A stretch of DNA of 64,000 nucleotides. Source: Veillonellaceae bacterium. Its GTDB lineage: Bacteria; Bacillota; Negativicutes; Veillonellales; Dialisteraceae. The position numbers and the translations under genes are program-made. The stretch spans positions 569,001 to 633,000 of the forward strand of contig DAJPGA010000001.1 of assembly GCA_025992895.1 (NCBI GenBank), given 5' to 3'. Below are positions 15,776 through 25,048 of the stretch, one piece after another. The notes beneath the pieces were generated by a model that was not told the origin of the DNA, searched no databases, and was given only the letters and a program-made list of their open reading frames with translations. Positions within the stretch are counted from its first letter, which is position 1. Every line of letters begins with the position of its first letter.

Positions 15776-16894
15776 TTATTCTCCCCAGATTTTATCTGCG
15801 TAGTCGCGGATGAGTCTGACTTTGGCCCATTGTTCTTCTTCGGTGAGGGCGTTGCCTTCTTCGGTGGAGGCGAAGCCGCACTGGGGGCTCAGGCAGAGCT
15901 GGTCTTTGGGGACGTACTGGGAGGCTTCTTCTACGCGTGCCTTGACGTCTTCAAATTTCTCGAGCTGCGGGAATTTGGAGGTGATGAGGCCGAGGACGAC
16001 CTGCTGTTTCTGGATGTACTTCAGCGGTTCGAAGCCGCCTGCGCGGTCGGAGTCGTATTCGAGGAAGAATCCGTCGATGTTGCAGTGGCCGAAGAGGATT
16101 TCAGCGACCGGGTCGTATCCGCCGGAGGAGAACCAGGTGGATCTGAAGTTGCCGCGGCAGATGTGCATGGTGATTTTCATGTCAGCTGGTTTGGCTTCGA
16201 GGGCGAGGTTGATCATTTTCACGTAGTTCTTTTCGATCTTGTCGAGATCAAGGCCTCTTGCTTCGTAGGCTTTTCTCTTGTCAGGATCGCAGAATTCGCC
16301 CCAGGAGGTATCGTCGAACTGGAGGTAGCGGCAGCCTGCTTTGTAGAAGGTGCGGATGGCTTCCTGATAAGCGAGGGCAATGTCTCTGTAGAGGTCATCT
16401 TCGTTCTTGTAAAGGTCGATCGGCTGGTAGTTTTCTTCGCGGACGCAGCAGATGAGGTGGAGCATGCTCGGGGACGGGATGGTCATCTTGGCCATGGTGT
16501 CTCCTGCGACGCTCTTCAGGTATTCGAAGTCTTTGACGAAGGGGTGATCGCCGAAGCCGATTTTGCCGGTGATCTTCACGGTAGCGGCTTTGGGCTGGTG
16601 GCCTTTGAAATGGACGGACCATTCTTCGGCCTTGACCTTTTCTACTCCTTCAAGGTTTTCAAGGAAGTCCAGATGCCAGTAAGTGCGGCGGAATTCTCCG
16701 TCGGTCACGGCGTGGAGACCATTTTCGATTTCCTTGGCGACAAGTTTCTTGATTTCTTCGTCTTCGATTTGGCGAAGTTCGGAAGCTGTGATTTTGCCTG
16801 CTTCCAGATTGCGGCGCGCTTCATGAATGACTTGTGGACGCAGGAAGCTTCCTACGACGTCATTGCGGAACGGCGGTACGTTTCTTGTTCCCAT
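15776..16894 (-). CDS. MetE-like (cobalamin-independent methionine synthase C-terminal family), YxjG type
   Basis: 372 residues, matching the single-barrel YxjG/YxjH family rather than the double-barrel MetE. Zinc ligands are visible: His and Cys in MHICRGN, a Glu in FFLEYD and a Cys in SPQCGFAST near 345. FDDTSWGEF (about 190-200) corresponds to the substrate pocket. The family transfers methyl groups to homocysteine or related thiols in the cytoplasm; the methyl donor of the short form is not settled. The start ATG 16894 follows GAGAGGATG. In Bacillus the homologues are behind S-box leaders, but none is visible in the 297 bp upstream here. Single gene with its own terminator. Confidence 0.88.
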   Translation of the reverse strand: MGTRNVPPFRNDVVGSFLRPQVIHEARRNLEAGKITASELRQIEDEEIKKLVAKEIENGLHAVTDGEFRRTYWHLDFLENLEGVEKVKAEEWSVHFKGHQPKAATVKITGKIGFGDHPFVKDFEYLKSVAGDTMAKMTIPSPSMLHLICCVREENYQPIDLYKNEDDLYRDIALAYQEAIRTFYKAGCRYLQFDDTSWGEFCDPDKRKAYEARGLDLDKIEKNYVKMINLALEAKPADMKITMHICRGNFRSTWFSSGGYDPVAEILFGHCNIDGFFLEYDSDRAGGFEPLKYIQKQQVVLGLITSKFPQLEKFEDVKARVEEASQYVPKDQLCLSPQCGFASTEEGNALTEEEQWAKVRLIRDYADKIWGE

Positions 16895-17191
16895 ATGGAC
16901 ACATCCTCTCAGTACTCGGAATCTATTGATTCGAAAAAACGGCAGATCGCGGGATTTCCCGCTGCCGGGTAATTCAAGTATAGCATTGAATGAGGATGGC
17001 TCTCAAGGAAATAGGGGGTATTCAAGGTTGGCATTTTCGCAATCTATTATGATTTTTATCGAAATAGAAACGATGCGTTTTTCTGACCCGCAAGTGACCG
17101 GCTATAGAAATTGACCATAAGTCATTGCAAGACAAATGCTTTTTTAGTATGCTGTAAGAAATAGTATGCTTAGTGACAGTGAGGAGGCATC

Positions 17192-17794
17192 ATGGCTTTA
17201 ACGAAGAAGGCGGAAAAGACGCGTTCAAGGCTCTTGGAATCCGCAAGACGGCTGATTAGTGAGAGAGGATTTGACCACGTGTCTGTAGAGGATATCACAA
17301 AAGACAGCGGCGTGGCGAAGGGTACATTCTACCACTATTTCGAATGCAAGGAAGAGGTCGTGGCGGAGCTTTCCTTCCAGTCAATCCAGACGATCATCAA
17401 GAAGGCGATCGATTATGACGGAGACGTCAGGGAACGCTGCCTTTACTACTTCATCGAGCTTTACAAGGATGCTTCCTGGTCAGGCGTGCGCCTGGTGCGC
17501 CGGTGGATGAAGGAAACGATGGAGGCGGAAACGCCGGATTCCCGGACGAGGGAATGCCTCGACGGCATCCGCAATACGGTCATGGATATCTTCGTCACCG
17601 GCCTTGGCAAGGGAAAAGGCGAGCTCCGCGCAGATGCCCCGCTCGATATGCTTTCCAAACTGCTGATGAGCCATTTCTTCGGCGTCCTGACGATCTGGTG
17701 CATGATGAATGGCGAATGGGACATCGTAGCTGATGCCGATGTCTATGCGAAGACGGATATAGACAACCTCCTCGGTGCTTATATTGAAGAATAA
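17192..17794 (+). CDS. TetR-family transcriptional regulator
   Basis: 200 residues. The N-terminal helix-turn-helix is typical: RSRLLESARRLISERGFDH, VEDITKDSGVAKGTFYHYF (about 10-55). The rest is an all-helical ligand and dimer domain with several Trp residues. Start ATG 17192 follows GAGGAG. It faces away from the MetE-like gene, whose promoter shares the same intergenic space, so it might regulate that gene as well as itself, but no operator palindrome is obvious there. A strong terminator follows directly. Confidence 0.92.
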   Translation: MALTKKAEKTRSRLLESARRLISERGFDHVSVEDITKDSGVAKGTFYHYFECKEEVVAELSFQSIQTIIKKAIDYDGDVRERCLYYFIELYKDASWSGVRLVRRWMKETMEAETPDSRTRECLDGIRNTVMDIFVTGLGKGKGELRADAPLDMLSKLLMSHFFGVLTIWCMMNGEWDIVADADVYAKTDIDNLLGAYIEE

Positions 17795-17801
17795 ACAATT
17801 G

Positions 17802-17855
17802 AAAACGGACCCTGCTCTGGTGGAAACTCCAGAAACAGGGTCCGTTTTCGTTTTT
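17802..17855 (+). terminator. Terminator of TetR gene
   Basis: AAAACGGACCCTG and CAGGGTCCGTTTT arms, 13 bp, followed by CGTTTTT. Confidence 0.92.
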
Positions 17856-17859
17856 GAAA

Positions 17860-18290
17860 GGTAGTTTGGAAAAAGAGTGATACGGAGAGACAGGAAATGT
17901 GGGAGCACCTGTCTCTCCAGGTCCGGCGTTCGGGAGTCCGGACCATGGGATGGATCCAGCCAGTTGATTCTTTCGGCCGTGTCCTGGGCGTGGGCGCGCC
18001 GGACAATTGGGAAGGCTTCTGCCTGCGGAAGGTGGTGCTGGCAGAGGTTAACGGCCTTCAAAATATTTGGCTGTGAAATGTATCAGCGAAAGAGAAGCGA
18101 CCTGCGATATGGCGCCGCAGGCAGGTTCCAGGGAGGTGCTCCGGGGTATTCCGGATGATGCCTTATTCCTTTTAGGCTCCTTTGCTTTCGCCTGACTATA
18201 ATATACATGGAATTTTTTTCATGAAATATAATAGATTTTAAAGTTTTTATGAAGTTTGAAATGAGTGTCAGGCGCAGGAGGAAAACGCAT
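17860..18290. other. Gap without a supported gene
   Basis: A 43-codon plus-strand frame (17945-18076, starting MGWIQPVDSFGRVLG) reads like protein but has no ribosome binding site and no recognised family; it may be the remnant of a lost gene. An ORF at 18290-18403 has a good AGGAGG but overlaps a terminator hairpin. Nothing firmer is seen. Confidence 0.3.
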
Positions 18291-18292
18291 GA

Positions 18293-18339
18293 AAAAAGCC
18301 GAAAGAGACGGGATATTTTGTCTCTTTGCGGCTTCTTTT
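18293..18339. terminator. Terminator of PAP2 gene 1
   Basis: AAAAGCCG-A-AAGAGAC and GTCTCTT-TG-CGGCTTCTTTT arms around a 10-nt loop, with T runs on both strands. Confidence 0.88.
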
Positions 18340-18363
18340 CATGAATTGGATGGTAGTGGAAAT

Positions 18364-18948
18364 TCATGCACTTTCTGCCCGTTTCTTGTGAGCCGGACTT
18401 TGTGATTTCGCGCCCGGTTTTTTCTCCGTATACGTCATGAACTTTTCAGATGCCCAGGCGGTGAAATAACCGATCGCGGCGCCTCCGATGACGTCGCTCG
18501 GGTAGTGGACGCCTAGGTAAAGCCTCGAGAAGGCGATAAGCGTGGCGAGGGTGAGCGCAGGAATGCTGAATTTCTTCGGCATGTAATGGTAGAGGACGAA
18601 AGCAGCGGCAAAGGAAGCAGAGGAATGGCCGGATGGGAACGACCAGTCCGTCGGCTCATGGATGAGCGGCTGCAGGTCCGGATATGTGTCAAAGGGACGG
18701 GCTCTTTTGAAAATATGCTTCAGGATGCCGTTCGTCAGGATGAGGTTCATTGCCAGGGAAAGAAATGTGGCATACCCGACCTTCCTGTATTTCTTCGTGC
18801 AGATGAGGACGATGGCGAGGGCCAGCCAGATGAAGCCTGCATTTCCCAGGTCCGTCATGGATTCCAGGAAATCCGTCAGCTTCGGAGTGCGCATGAAGTC
18901 CTGAATCAGGTAAAGCGAGCCTATTTCAAAGTTATCAAAAGCAAACAT
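18364..18948 (-). CDS. PAP2-family membrane phosphatase 1 (undecaprenyl-PP phosphatase-like)
   Basis: 194 residues with about five membrane helices. All three PAP2 signatures are present: K-x6-RP as KHIFKRARP, PSGH in WSFPSGHSSASF, and SRLYLGVHYPSD. These enzymes remove phosphate from lipid pyrophosphates such as undecaprenyl pyrophosphate at the outer face of the inner membrane, recycling the carrier for peptidoglycan and O-antigen. Start ATG 18948 has GAGGTGAT upstream. The basic C-terminal tail is cytoplasmic in the likely topology. It is a tandem paralogue of the gene at 19.1-19.7 kb. Confidence 0.9.
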   Translation of the reverse strand: MFAFDNFEIGSLYLIQDFMRTPKLTDFLESMTDLGNAGFIWLALAIVLICTKKYRKVGYATFLSLAMNLILTNGILKHIFKRARPFDTYPDLQPLIHEPTDWSFPSGHSSASFAAAFVLYHYMPKKFSIPALTLATLIAFSRLYLGVHYPSDVIGGAAIGYFTAWASEKFMTYTEKKPGAKSQSPAHKKRAESA

Positions 18949-19052
18949 CTGCCATCACCTCGTTTCATTATTTTAAGTATATCATGAGGTGCTTTCGGAA
19001 AACCTAATAAACGATAAAATTTTGTTTAAATATGGAAGGGTTTCCTGCATTG

Positions 19053-19099
19053 AAAAAAGGAGCTGTGAAGGTATCGTTTTCTTTCACAGTTCCTTTTTT
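19053..19099. terminator. Terminator of PAP2 gene 2
   Basis: AAAAAAGGA-CTGTGAA and TTCACAG-TCCTTTTTT arms, T-rich on both strands. It resembles the shared AAGG-CTGTG hairpin family found in several gaps of this window. Confidence 0.85.
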
Positions 19100-19137
19100 C
19101 GGAGGGGTTGGAATTAATCATCTATGCGATAAAATGG

Positions 19138-19743
19138 TCACGCATGCTCGGCAGATTTCCTGCCGGGACGTTTGGCCATGATGGCGGTGACTTTGGTTCC
19201 TGTGTCTTTGCTGAAGAAGCCGGTGATCTTTTCAGAGAGCCATGCGGAGAAGTATCCGACGAATACGCCGGCGAAGACGTCGGTGGGATAGTGGACGCCG
19301 AGGTAAAGTCTCGAGAAGGAGATGAGCGCGGCGAGGATGAACATGACGATGGCAAATTTCTTCGGCAGGTAATGGTAGAGGACGAATGCAGCAGCGAAGG
19401 AGGCTGATGCATGGCCGGACGGGAAGGACCAGTCGGCCGGGCGGTGGATCAGGACCTGGAGGCCGCCGTAAGTGTCGAAGGGACGGGGACGCTGGACCAG
19501 GTGCTTCAGGATGCCGTTGGCAAGGATGACATTGATGACAAGCGCGAGGATTGTTGTGAGTCCTGCTTTTCTGTATTTCCTGATGGTCATCAGGAGAACG
19601 GCAAGGGCGATCCAGACATAGCCGTTATTCCCCAGGTCCGTCATGAATTCCAGAAAGCTCGTCAGGATAGGCGAGCGGAGGGAGTCCTGAATCAAGTACA
19701 GAGCTCCTATATCAAAATTGTTCAGTGCAAATATGGTAATCAC
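19138..19743 (-). CDS. PAP2-family membrane phosphatase 2, start codon uncertain
   Basis: About 201 residues if translation starts at GTG 19743. Signatures are KHLVQRPRP, WSFPSGHASASF and SRLYLGVHYPTD, so the active site is intact. The sequence aligns with PAP2 gene 1 from the first residues. In gene 1 the order is GAGGTGAT, six bases, ATG TTT GCT; here GAGGTGAT is kept but the matching codon is ATA TTT GCA. So the ancestral ATG appears lost. The GTG inside the old ribosome binding site, the ATA itself or a TTG at 19818 could be used. Expression may be low. Function as for gene 1: lipid pyrophosphate dephosphorylation in the envelope. Confidence 0.8.
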   Translation of the reverse strand: MITIFALNNFDIGALYLIQDSLRSPILTSFLEFMTDLGNNGYVWIALAVLLMTIRKYRKAGLTTILALVINVILANGILKHLVQRPRPFDTYGGLQVLIHRPADWSFPSGHASASFAAAFVLYHYLPKKFAIVMFILAALISFSRLYLGVHYPTDVFAGVFVGYFSAWLSEKITGFFSKDTGTKVTAIMAKRPGRKSAEHA

Positions 19744-19870
19744 CTCGATGAAATAAAGATACCATGAGGTGATTGACTGAATGCAAACAATTCCTAAAAT
19801 TTTCTTTAATTCAGGCAATGAAATGTTTAAGCGCTTCAGGTAATGAGATTTCTATTCCGTCCATTTCAAT

Positions 19871-19892
19871 ACGTAATATTACGTGTTATAAT
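19871..19892 (+). promoter_or_regulatory. hicAB promoter with palindromic operator
   Basis: ACGTAATATTACGT (19871-19884) is a perfect 14-bp palindrome immediately upstream of TATAAT (19887-19892). It would be covered by the HicB antitoxin, matching the usual autoregulation of hicAB operons. Confidence 0.65.
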
Positions 19893-19913
19893 ATTGATAG
19901 TGAGGAAACTTAT

Positions 19914-20099
19914 ATGAAAACATCGGAGCTAATAAAACTTTTAAAAAAGGCAGGTTGCCGCTTGGAACGCAGTGGGGCTAATCATGACATATGGTATAGT
20001 CCGATAACAAATAAAAAATTTGAAGTGCCTCGCCATGGTGCGAAAGAATTAAAGACGGGGCTAGCATATGGAATTCTTAAGCAAGCCGGACTTAAATAA
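19914..20099 (+). CDS. hicA: HicA-type toxin (mRNA interferase)
   Basis: 61 residues from ATG 19914, with GAGGAAAC upstream. The small double-stranded-RNA-binding-like fold is marked by KTSELIKLLKKAGC at the start, the catalytic His in GANHDIWY, and the C-terminal PRHGAKELKTGLAYGILKQAG. HicA cleaves mRNA when not bound by HicB. The order toxin then antitoxin is the standard one. The stop is 25 bp before the start of hicB. Confidence 0.92.
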   Translation: MKTSELIKLLKKAGCRLERSGANHDIWYSPITNKKFEVPRHGAKELKTGLAYGILKQAGLK

Positions 20100-20124
20100 T
20101 GGTTCCGGATAGGAGGTGTCTTTT

Positions 20125-20523
20125 ATGAAATATAATTATCCAGCTGTTTTTCATGCTGAGCCGGAGGGCGGGTATACGATTTCCTTTCCGGATATAGAGG
20201 GCTGTCTTTCTCAGGGAGAAACGATTCAGGAATGCTGTGAGATGGCAGAGGATGCACTGACATTGATGCTTTGGGATATGGAAGAAAATCACATTCCAGC
20301 ACCATCTCCGACGCCAATCAATGAGGTGCATAAAGAAAGCAAAGATGATATCGTCACTTTGGTCAAAGCGGATACACTGGCGTATCGGAGGAAGTACGAT
20401 ACAAAAGCCATCAAGAAGACGCTGAGCATCCCGCAGTGGCTTGATACGATGGCGCAGGAAAAAGGCGTCAATTTCTCAAACGTCCTCCAGCAGGCACTGA
20501 TTAAAGAATTAAATATCCGGTAA
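20125..20523 (+). CDS. hicB: HicB-type antitoxin
   Basis: 132 residues from ATG 20125, behind AGGAGGTG. The N-terminal partial RNase H fold reads YPAVFHAEPEGGYTISFPDI, typical of HicB, and the C-terminal helices (TLSIPQWLDTMAQEKGVNFS) form a ribbon-helix-helix-like DNA-binding domain. It neutralises HicA by direct binding and represses the operon, probably at the palindrome 240 bp upstream. Confidence 0.92.
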   Translation: MKYNYPAVFHAEPEGGYTISFPDIEGCLSQGETIQECCEMAEDALTLMLWDMEENHIPAPSPTPINEVHKESKDDIVTLVKADTLAYRRKYDTKAIKKTLSIPQWLDTMAQEKGVNFSNVLQQALIKELNIR

Positions 20524-20569
20524 GGCGGATATTTGCGTTCGTTGATCCTTTGATCAAATCTACGAACAC

Positions 20570-20616
20570 AAAAAAGGGCTGTGATAAATGATTATCCATT
20601 TACCACAGCCCTTTTT
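20570..20616. terminator. Bidirectional terminator between hicB and trkH
   Basis: AAAAAGGGCTGTG and CACAGCCCTTTTT arms around an AT-rich interior that is itself self-complementary (TAAATG/CATTTA). Serves both convergent genes. Confidence 0.9.
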
Positions 20617-20629
20617 AGTTTTGCTTTTC

Positions 20630-22078
20630 TTACCACCCGCTCTTTTTCCAGAAGGAAGGGATGAAGATGGCAAGGAGTGTGACGGATTCGAGTCTGCCGA
20701 AGAGCATGGAGAGGCAGACGATGAATTTGCTGAAGTCGGGGAGTGCCGAGTAGGTGCAGGTGGCTCCGAACTGGCCGAAGGCCGGACCTGCGTTGGACAT
20801 GGTGGAGAAGGCGACTCCGATGGCGTCCATGAAGGCGACTCCGTCCATCATCAGGCATGCGGCCCAGAGTGTGGCAAGGGCCATGTAGATGAAGAAGAAG
20901 CAGAGGACGCGGAATATGGTGTCCTGGGAGTATCTTTCGTGGGATACGGTGACGTGGAGGACGGCTCTCGGGTGGATGTGGAGCTTCAGAATCGAGGTGA
21001 AGCTCTTCACGAGGAGGATGAGGCGGATGACTTTCAGACCGCCTGCGGTAGAACCTCCGCAGCCGCCCACGATAATAATGAGCAGGATGATGAATTTCGC
21101 AAAGGACGGCCACTGGTCGAAGTCCGCAGAAACGAAGCCTGTCGTCGAGGAGAGGGAGGCGGACTGGAAGAAGGTTTCACGAAGTGCTTCCACGAATCCG
21201 TAATTTCCCTGAAGGACTAAGGAAATCGTCATGAGGACTGTCGCCGCGAGGACGATGCCGATGTAGGTGCGGAATTCCATATCGCCCGTGATGGCGGAAA
21301 GGCCGTGTTTCCTTGCTTCGACGTAAATCCCGAAGTTGGCGCTCGAGATGATCATGAAGAAAGCGATGACGAGCTCAAGGACGGGGTTGTTGTAGTAAGC
21401 GATGCTGGCATCCTTCGTGGAGAAGCCGCCGGTCGCAATCGTCGAGAACGACGTGTCTATCGCATCAAGGAAGGTGAGGCCGCAGAGCATGTAGGCTAGA
21501 GCGGCGGCAATCGTGAAGATGAGGTAGACGGTGAAGAGGGCAGAGGCTGTCTCCTTGATCCTTGGAAGGGCTTTCGAGGAGGTGGGGCCGGTGCTTTCCG
21601 CATTGACCATCTTCGCACTGCCGCGCCCGATCTGCGGGAAGATGGCGACGAAGATGACGATGATGCCCAGGCCACCCAGCCAGTGCGTCATGGCGCGGAA
21701 GAAGAGGATGCTCTGCGGGACGGCGCCAAGGTCGTCGATGACGGTCGCGCCGGTGCCGGTGAGGCCGGAAATGCTTTCGACAAGGCCGTCCAGGGGGCCC
21801 AGTGTTCCGCTGAATATATAAGGCAGTGCGAAGAGGAGCGAGACGAAGAGCCAGGAGAGCGCGGTGATGGCCGTGCCTTCTCTGGGCGTCAGGCTGTTTT
21901 CCTGCGCGACGCCTCTTTTCTTGAGAACCACGCTTGCAAGACCCGCGACTACCATGGAGAAGATGAAGGCGAGGATCGGGCCTCCCATGATGAGGGAAAT
22001 GGCCAGAGGCAGCGCCATCATGGCTCCGCTGACGAGCATGATGCGGGAGAGCATGGTGTAAATGACTTTAAGATTCAT
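20630..22078 (-). CDS. trkH: TrkH-family potassium uptake channel subunit
   Basis: 482 residues with about ten or more membrane helices in four M1-P-M2 repeats. Selectivity-filter segments are recognisable: SGLTGTGATV, STIATGGFSTKD, SSTTGFVSADF and STMSNAGPAFG. It forms the K+ conducting dimer in the inner membrane. The gene starts four bases after the TrkA stop, so the two are one operon. No promoter of its own is needed. Confidence 0.94.
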   Translation of the reverse strand: MNLKVIYTMLSRIMLVSGAMMALPLAISLIMGGPILAFIFSMVVAGLASVVLKKRGVAQENSLTPREGTAITALSWLFVSLLFALPYIFSGTLGPLDGLVESISGLTGTGATVIDDLGAVPQSILFFRAMTHWLGGLGIIVIFVAIFPQIGRGSAKMVNAESTGPTSSKALPRIKETASALFTVYLIFTIAAALAYMLCGLTFLDAIDTSFSTIATGGFSTKDASIAYYNNPVLELVIAFFMIISSANFGIYVEARKHGLSAITGDMEFRTYIGIVLAATVLMTISLVLQGNYGFVEALRETFFQSASLSSTTGFVSADFDQWPSFAKFIILLIIIVGGCGGSTAGGLKVIRLILLVKSFTSILKLHIHPRAVLHVTVSHERYSQDTIFRVLCFFFIYMALATLWAACLMMDGVAFMDAIGVAFSTMSNAGPAFGQFGATCTYSALPDFSKFIVCLSMLFGRLESVTLLAIFIPSFWKKSGW

Positions 22079-22081
22079 TGC

Positions 22082-23431
22082 TTAATCCCCGCCTTTGAAG
22101 AAGGAAAGGACGTCGGAGGCCTGGTCGGCTTCGACGATGACGATGGCCCTGTCTCCGGCATGGAGAGCGGAGCGGCCGTCCGGGATGAAGGCTTTGCCGT
22201 CACGGACATAAGTCCCGATGAGGCAGCCCTTCGGAAGCTCGACGTCCATCAGGCGGCGTCCGTCGAGCGGAGATCCTTCCTGCACGATGACTTCGACAGC
22301 CTGGACGCGCGCACCTTCGAGGAGGCTGACGCGTTCGATAGAGCCGCTTCGTACGAAGGAGAGGACTTCGCCGGCAGCCAGAAGCCTGGTCGCAAGGACG
22401 ATGTCGACGCCGACCTGCTGCATGAGGGCGACGTACTCCGTGCGGACGACGCGGACGATGGTCTGGCGGGCACCGAGGTGCTTGGCCAGAAGTGCCATCA
22501 TCATATTCAGACGCTCGTCGCTTGTGATGCAGATGACGATATCCGCATCCTCGACGCCTTCCTGCTTCAGCAGGTCGATGTCGGTCCCGTCACCGTAAAG
22601 GACGATGCCCTTCTTCAGACGGGAAGCGACGAGACGGCAGTGATCCCTGTCGTTATCAATGACTTTGACGGAAATGCCCTGCTCTTCCAGCATGGGGGCG
22701 AGAATCTGTCCCGTGCGGCCGGCCCCGATGATGAGAGCGCGGCGGATGCGGTGCTGGTAATTGGCGGCCCCGACATTCTGCGGAAGTTCGGTGACAGTTT
22801 CCGGATTTCCCAGGAAATAGACGTTATCGAGCGGCAGCAGCACATCATCGCCGTGAGGGATGATCATCCTGTGGTCGCGGAAAATCATGGCGATCAGGAC
22901 AGACTGCGGCAGATGCAGATCTTTCAGCGGGATATGGAGAAGCGGGGAACGCGGTCCCAGTTTCGTTTCCATGAGGCGTACCTTGCCCTCTGCGAAGTCT
23001 TCGACATTCAGTGCTGAAGGCGTCATCAGGATGCGGTTGATTTCACGCGCGGTGATGAGCTCAGGACTCAAGAGAAGGTCGATGTCGAAATTTTCCCTGA
23101 TATAGGACGGCGGTTCGGCGAGGAACTTCGGGTCCCTGATACGCGCGATGGTATGGGGGATGCCGTTCTTCTTGGCGAGGATGCAGGCGATGATATTCAC
23201 TTCATCGATGGCGGTGACGGCGACGACGATATCCGTGCCTTTCATATCTTCGTCACGCATGAAAGACGGGCTCGTGCCGTCGGCATGGATCGTCAGTACG
23301 TCCAGCGCGTCGCGGATCGCATCCAGCTTCGATTCATCCGAATCGACGACGACGACGTCATACTGCTCGTTTGAAAGAAATTCCGCGATAATATAGCCCA
23401 GATGCCCCGCTCCGATAATAGCGATACGCAT
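22082..23431 (-). CDS. trkA: TrkA peripheral potassium-uptake regulator
   Basis: 449 residues in two similar halves, each an RCK-N Rossmann domain (first IAIIGAGHLGYIIAEFL at 3-19; second ALIIGAGRTGQILAPML near 235) followed by an RCK-C domain. The glycine motifs bind NAD(H) or ATP. It sits on the cytoplasmic face of TrkH and gates it. A plus-strand ORF of similar length over this region is a shadow. Confidence 0.94.
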   Translation of the reverse strand: MRIAIIGAGHLGYIIAEFLSNEQYDVVVVDSDESKLDAIRDALDVLTIHADGTSPSFMRDEDMKGTDIVVAVTAIDEVNIIACILAKKNGIPHTIARIRDPKFLAEPPSYIRENFDIDLLLSPELITAREINRILMTPSALNVEDFAEGKVRLMETKLGPRSPLLHIPLKDLHLPQSVLIAMIFRDHRMIIPHGDDVLLPLDNVYFLGNPETVTELPQNVGAANYQHRIRRALIIGAGRTGQILAPMLEEQGISVKVIDNDRDHCRLVASRLKKGIVLYGDGTDIDLLKQEGVEDADIVICITSDERLNMMMALLAKHLGARQTIVRVVRTEYVALMQQVGVDIVLATRLLAAGEVLSFVRSGSIERVSLLEGARVQAVEVIVQEGSPLDGRRLMDVELPKGCLIGTYVRDGKAFIPDGRSALHAGDRAIVIVEADQASDVLSFFKGGD

Positions 23432-24166
23432 ATAATTTGACTCCTTATGGCAGCCATTCTGGCTTGCTTTCTTATGGAAATGGAGGAGAAAGTCCCCTTA
23501 AATATTACTCCTTATTATACTACGAGCATACAATACTCTACTATGAGGTATGATAAACGGGCAGGAAAAATCCCCGTCGTGCGGGCGGCGGGGATTTTCC
23601 GGACTCTCCTTGGGTAAGAGTCCTATTTTGAATTGCCGGCGGATGGAGGGGATTTTTCCTTACTGTGTCACTACGATTCATTCAAGAGGCATATTTTCAT
23701 ACTACGATCAAATGAAAAAATCTTGAGAAGAACGAAAGCAGTGAAAACAATTAGAAGTACCGCAAATATTGGGGTATATGTGCAGACATTAGTAAGGGTC
23801 CGCCGGCCAAGTGCAGGAGACAGAGGGCTCTGCCTTTGCCTCTACCCACAGTATAGGCAGAATCGAAAACTGAGTCAAATGCAAAAAAGAAATAATGTTC
23901 TACATATTGAAAACATTTAATCATAGGTGCAGGAGAGGCTGCGGAAGAGAAAACAGGGGAAAACCGGCGAAAAATCCCTGCTTCACAGGAGCGCGGCGGT
24001 CCCTAAATAAATGGGAAGGGGTATCGAATTTGACGATTCCGCAAATGCGCGGGCGCCGTATTTCGGGATACTTTTTTCGGGAAAGGAAATTTTTCCATCC
24101 CTTTGCGGGTTTTTCAAAAATTATTTCCGTGCTACAATGATAAGACAAAATGAAAGAAGGGAGATC
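23432..24166. other. Long intergenic region before the DMT exporter
   Basis: No gene is supported. A hairpin at 23565-23598 (AAAATCCCCG and CGGGGATTTT) looks like a terminator, T-rich on the minus strand. The segment 23930-24110 is G-rich and contains several short stems just upstream of the exporter. It could be a structured leader but matches no riboswitch motif that I can confirm. Confidence 0.4.
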
Positions 24167-25048
24167 ATGGCAAATTTATCCAGTCACGGCGTGCTGCTCG
24201 TCGCCGCGGGCTCCATTCTCTGGGGCTCCAGCGGCATCGCAGGACAGTATATTCTGCAGGGACAGGGCATATCTCCGGAGTGGCTGACATTCTTCCGCCT
24301 CTTCGTTGCCGGATCGATCCTCCTTCTTATTTCCCACCTGATGGGGAAGGACATTGTTTCCGTCTGGAAGAGCCCGGGCGAGAGGGCAAGGCTTCTCATC
24401 TTCGGCTGCCTCGGCATGCTGGGGACGCAGTACTGCTACTTCGCCTGCATCAAGCTCAGCAACGCAGCGGCCGCGACGGTCCTCGAATACATCATGCCGG
24501 TCCTCATCATCATGTGGTACTGCATGCGTGAAAAACGGCTTCCGCGGGGAAAGGAAGTCTTCTGCGCGGTCTTTGCCATCGTTGGTACGGTTCTCATCGC
24601 GACAGCCGGCGACCTGACATCTCTGGCGCTTCCTCCCGAAGCACTCTTCTGGGGCCTTCTTTCCGCTCTGGCCTGCGCGCTTTACACGATTTCCCCGGTC
24701 GGCCTCATCCTGAAATACAGTGCGCCCGTCGTCGTCGGCTGGGGCATGTTCCTCGGATCCCTTGTCCTTATGCCCGTGACGCTCATGACCACCTTCACCG
24801 GCGTCGTCGATACAAATACACTTTTGGCATTTGCCTACGTCGTCGTTTTCGGCACCATCCTTTCCTTCGTCTTCTACCTGGGCGGCGTCGCCTACGTCTC
24901 CCCGACAAGAGGAAGCATCATCTCGGCGCTCGAACCGGTTTCCTCCGTCATCTTTTCCTTCCTCCTCTTCAGCATGACATTCGGCATGTACGAGCTGGCA
25001 GGCATGGCGCTCATCATCATCGCGACTGTCGCCGCCGGCATCAAGTAG
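24167..25048 (+). CDS. EamA/DMT-family exporter
   Basis: 293 residues, two EamA repeats of five membrane helices each. The N-terminus LLVAAGSILWGSSGIAGQYI and the mid-repeat signature LSNAAAATVLEYIMPVLIIM (about 100-120) are typical; the second repeat ends with SALEPVSSVIFSFLLF. Family members export amino acids or other small metabolites. ATG 24167 is preceded by AAGGGAG; longer in-frame extension upstream has no support. Substrate unknown. Confidence 0.9.
   Translation: MANLSSHGVLLVAAGSILWGSSGIAGQYILQGQGISPEWLTFFRLFVAGSILLLISHLMGKDIVSVWKSPGERARLLIFGCLGMLGTQYCYFACIKLSNAAAATVLEYIMPVLIIMWYCMREKRLPRGKEVFCAVFAIVGTVLIATAGDLTSLALPPEALFWGLLSALACALYTISPVGLILKYSAPVVVGWGMFLGSLVLMPVTLMTTFTGVVDTNTLLAFAYVVVFGTILSFVFYLGGVAYVSPTRGSIISALEPVSSVIFSFLLFSMTFGMYELAGMALIIIATVAAGIK

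Noticed and set aside
15695..16972. Plus-strand frame of 425 codons
   Set aside because: Antisense shadow of the MetE-like gene; composition is Val/Phe/Glu-rich as expected from the complement of a GC-biased gene.
16895..17191. S-box (SAM) riboswitch before the MetE-like gene
   Set aside because: Expected from Bacillus homologues, but no stem pattern or terminator is visible in the gap.
17945..18076. 43-codon frame starting MGWIQPVDSF
   Set aside because: Reads like protein but has no ribosome binding site, no family match and lies beside a strong terminator; treated as a possible gene remnant only.
21683..23017. Plus-strand frame of 444 codons across trkH and trkA
   Set aside because: Crosses two real genes on the other strand and has no recognisable domain.
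23930..24110. Lysine or other riboswitch before the DMT exporter
   Set aside because: Some GAGAGG and GGGGAAAA elements are present, but the junction and pairing pattern of known classes could not be made to fit. A covariance-model search would decide.
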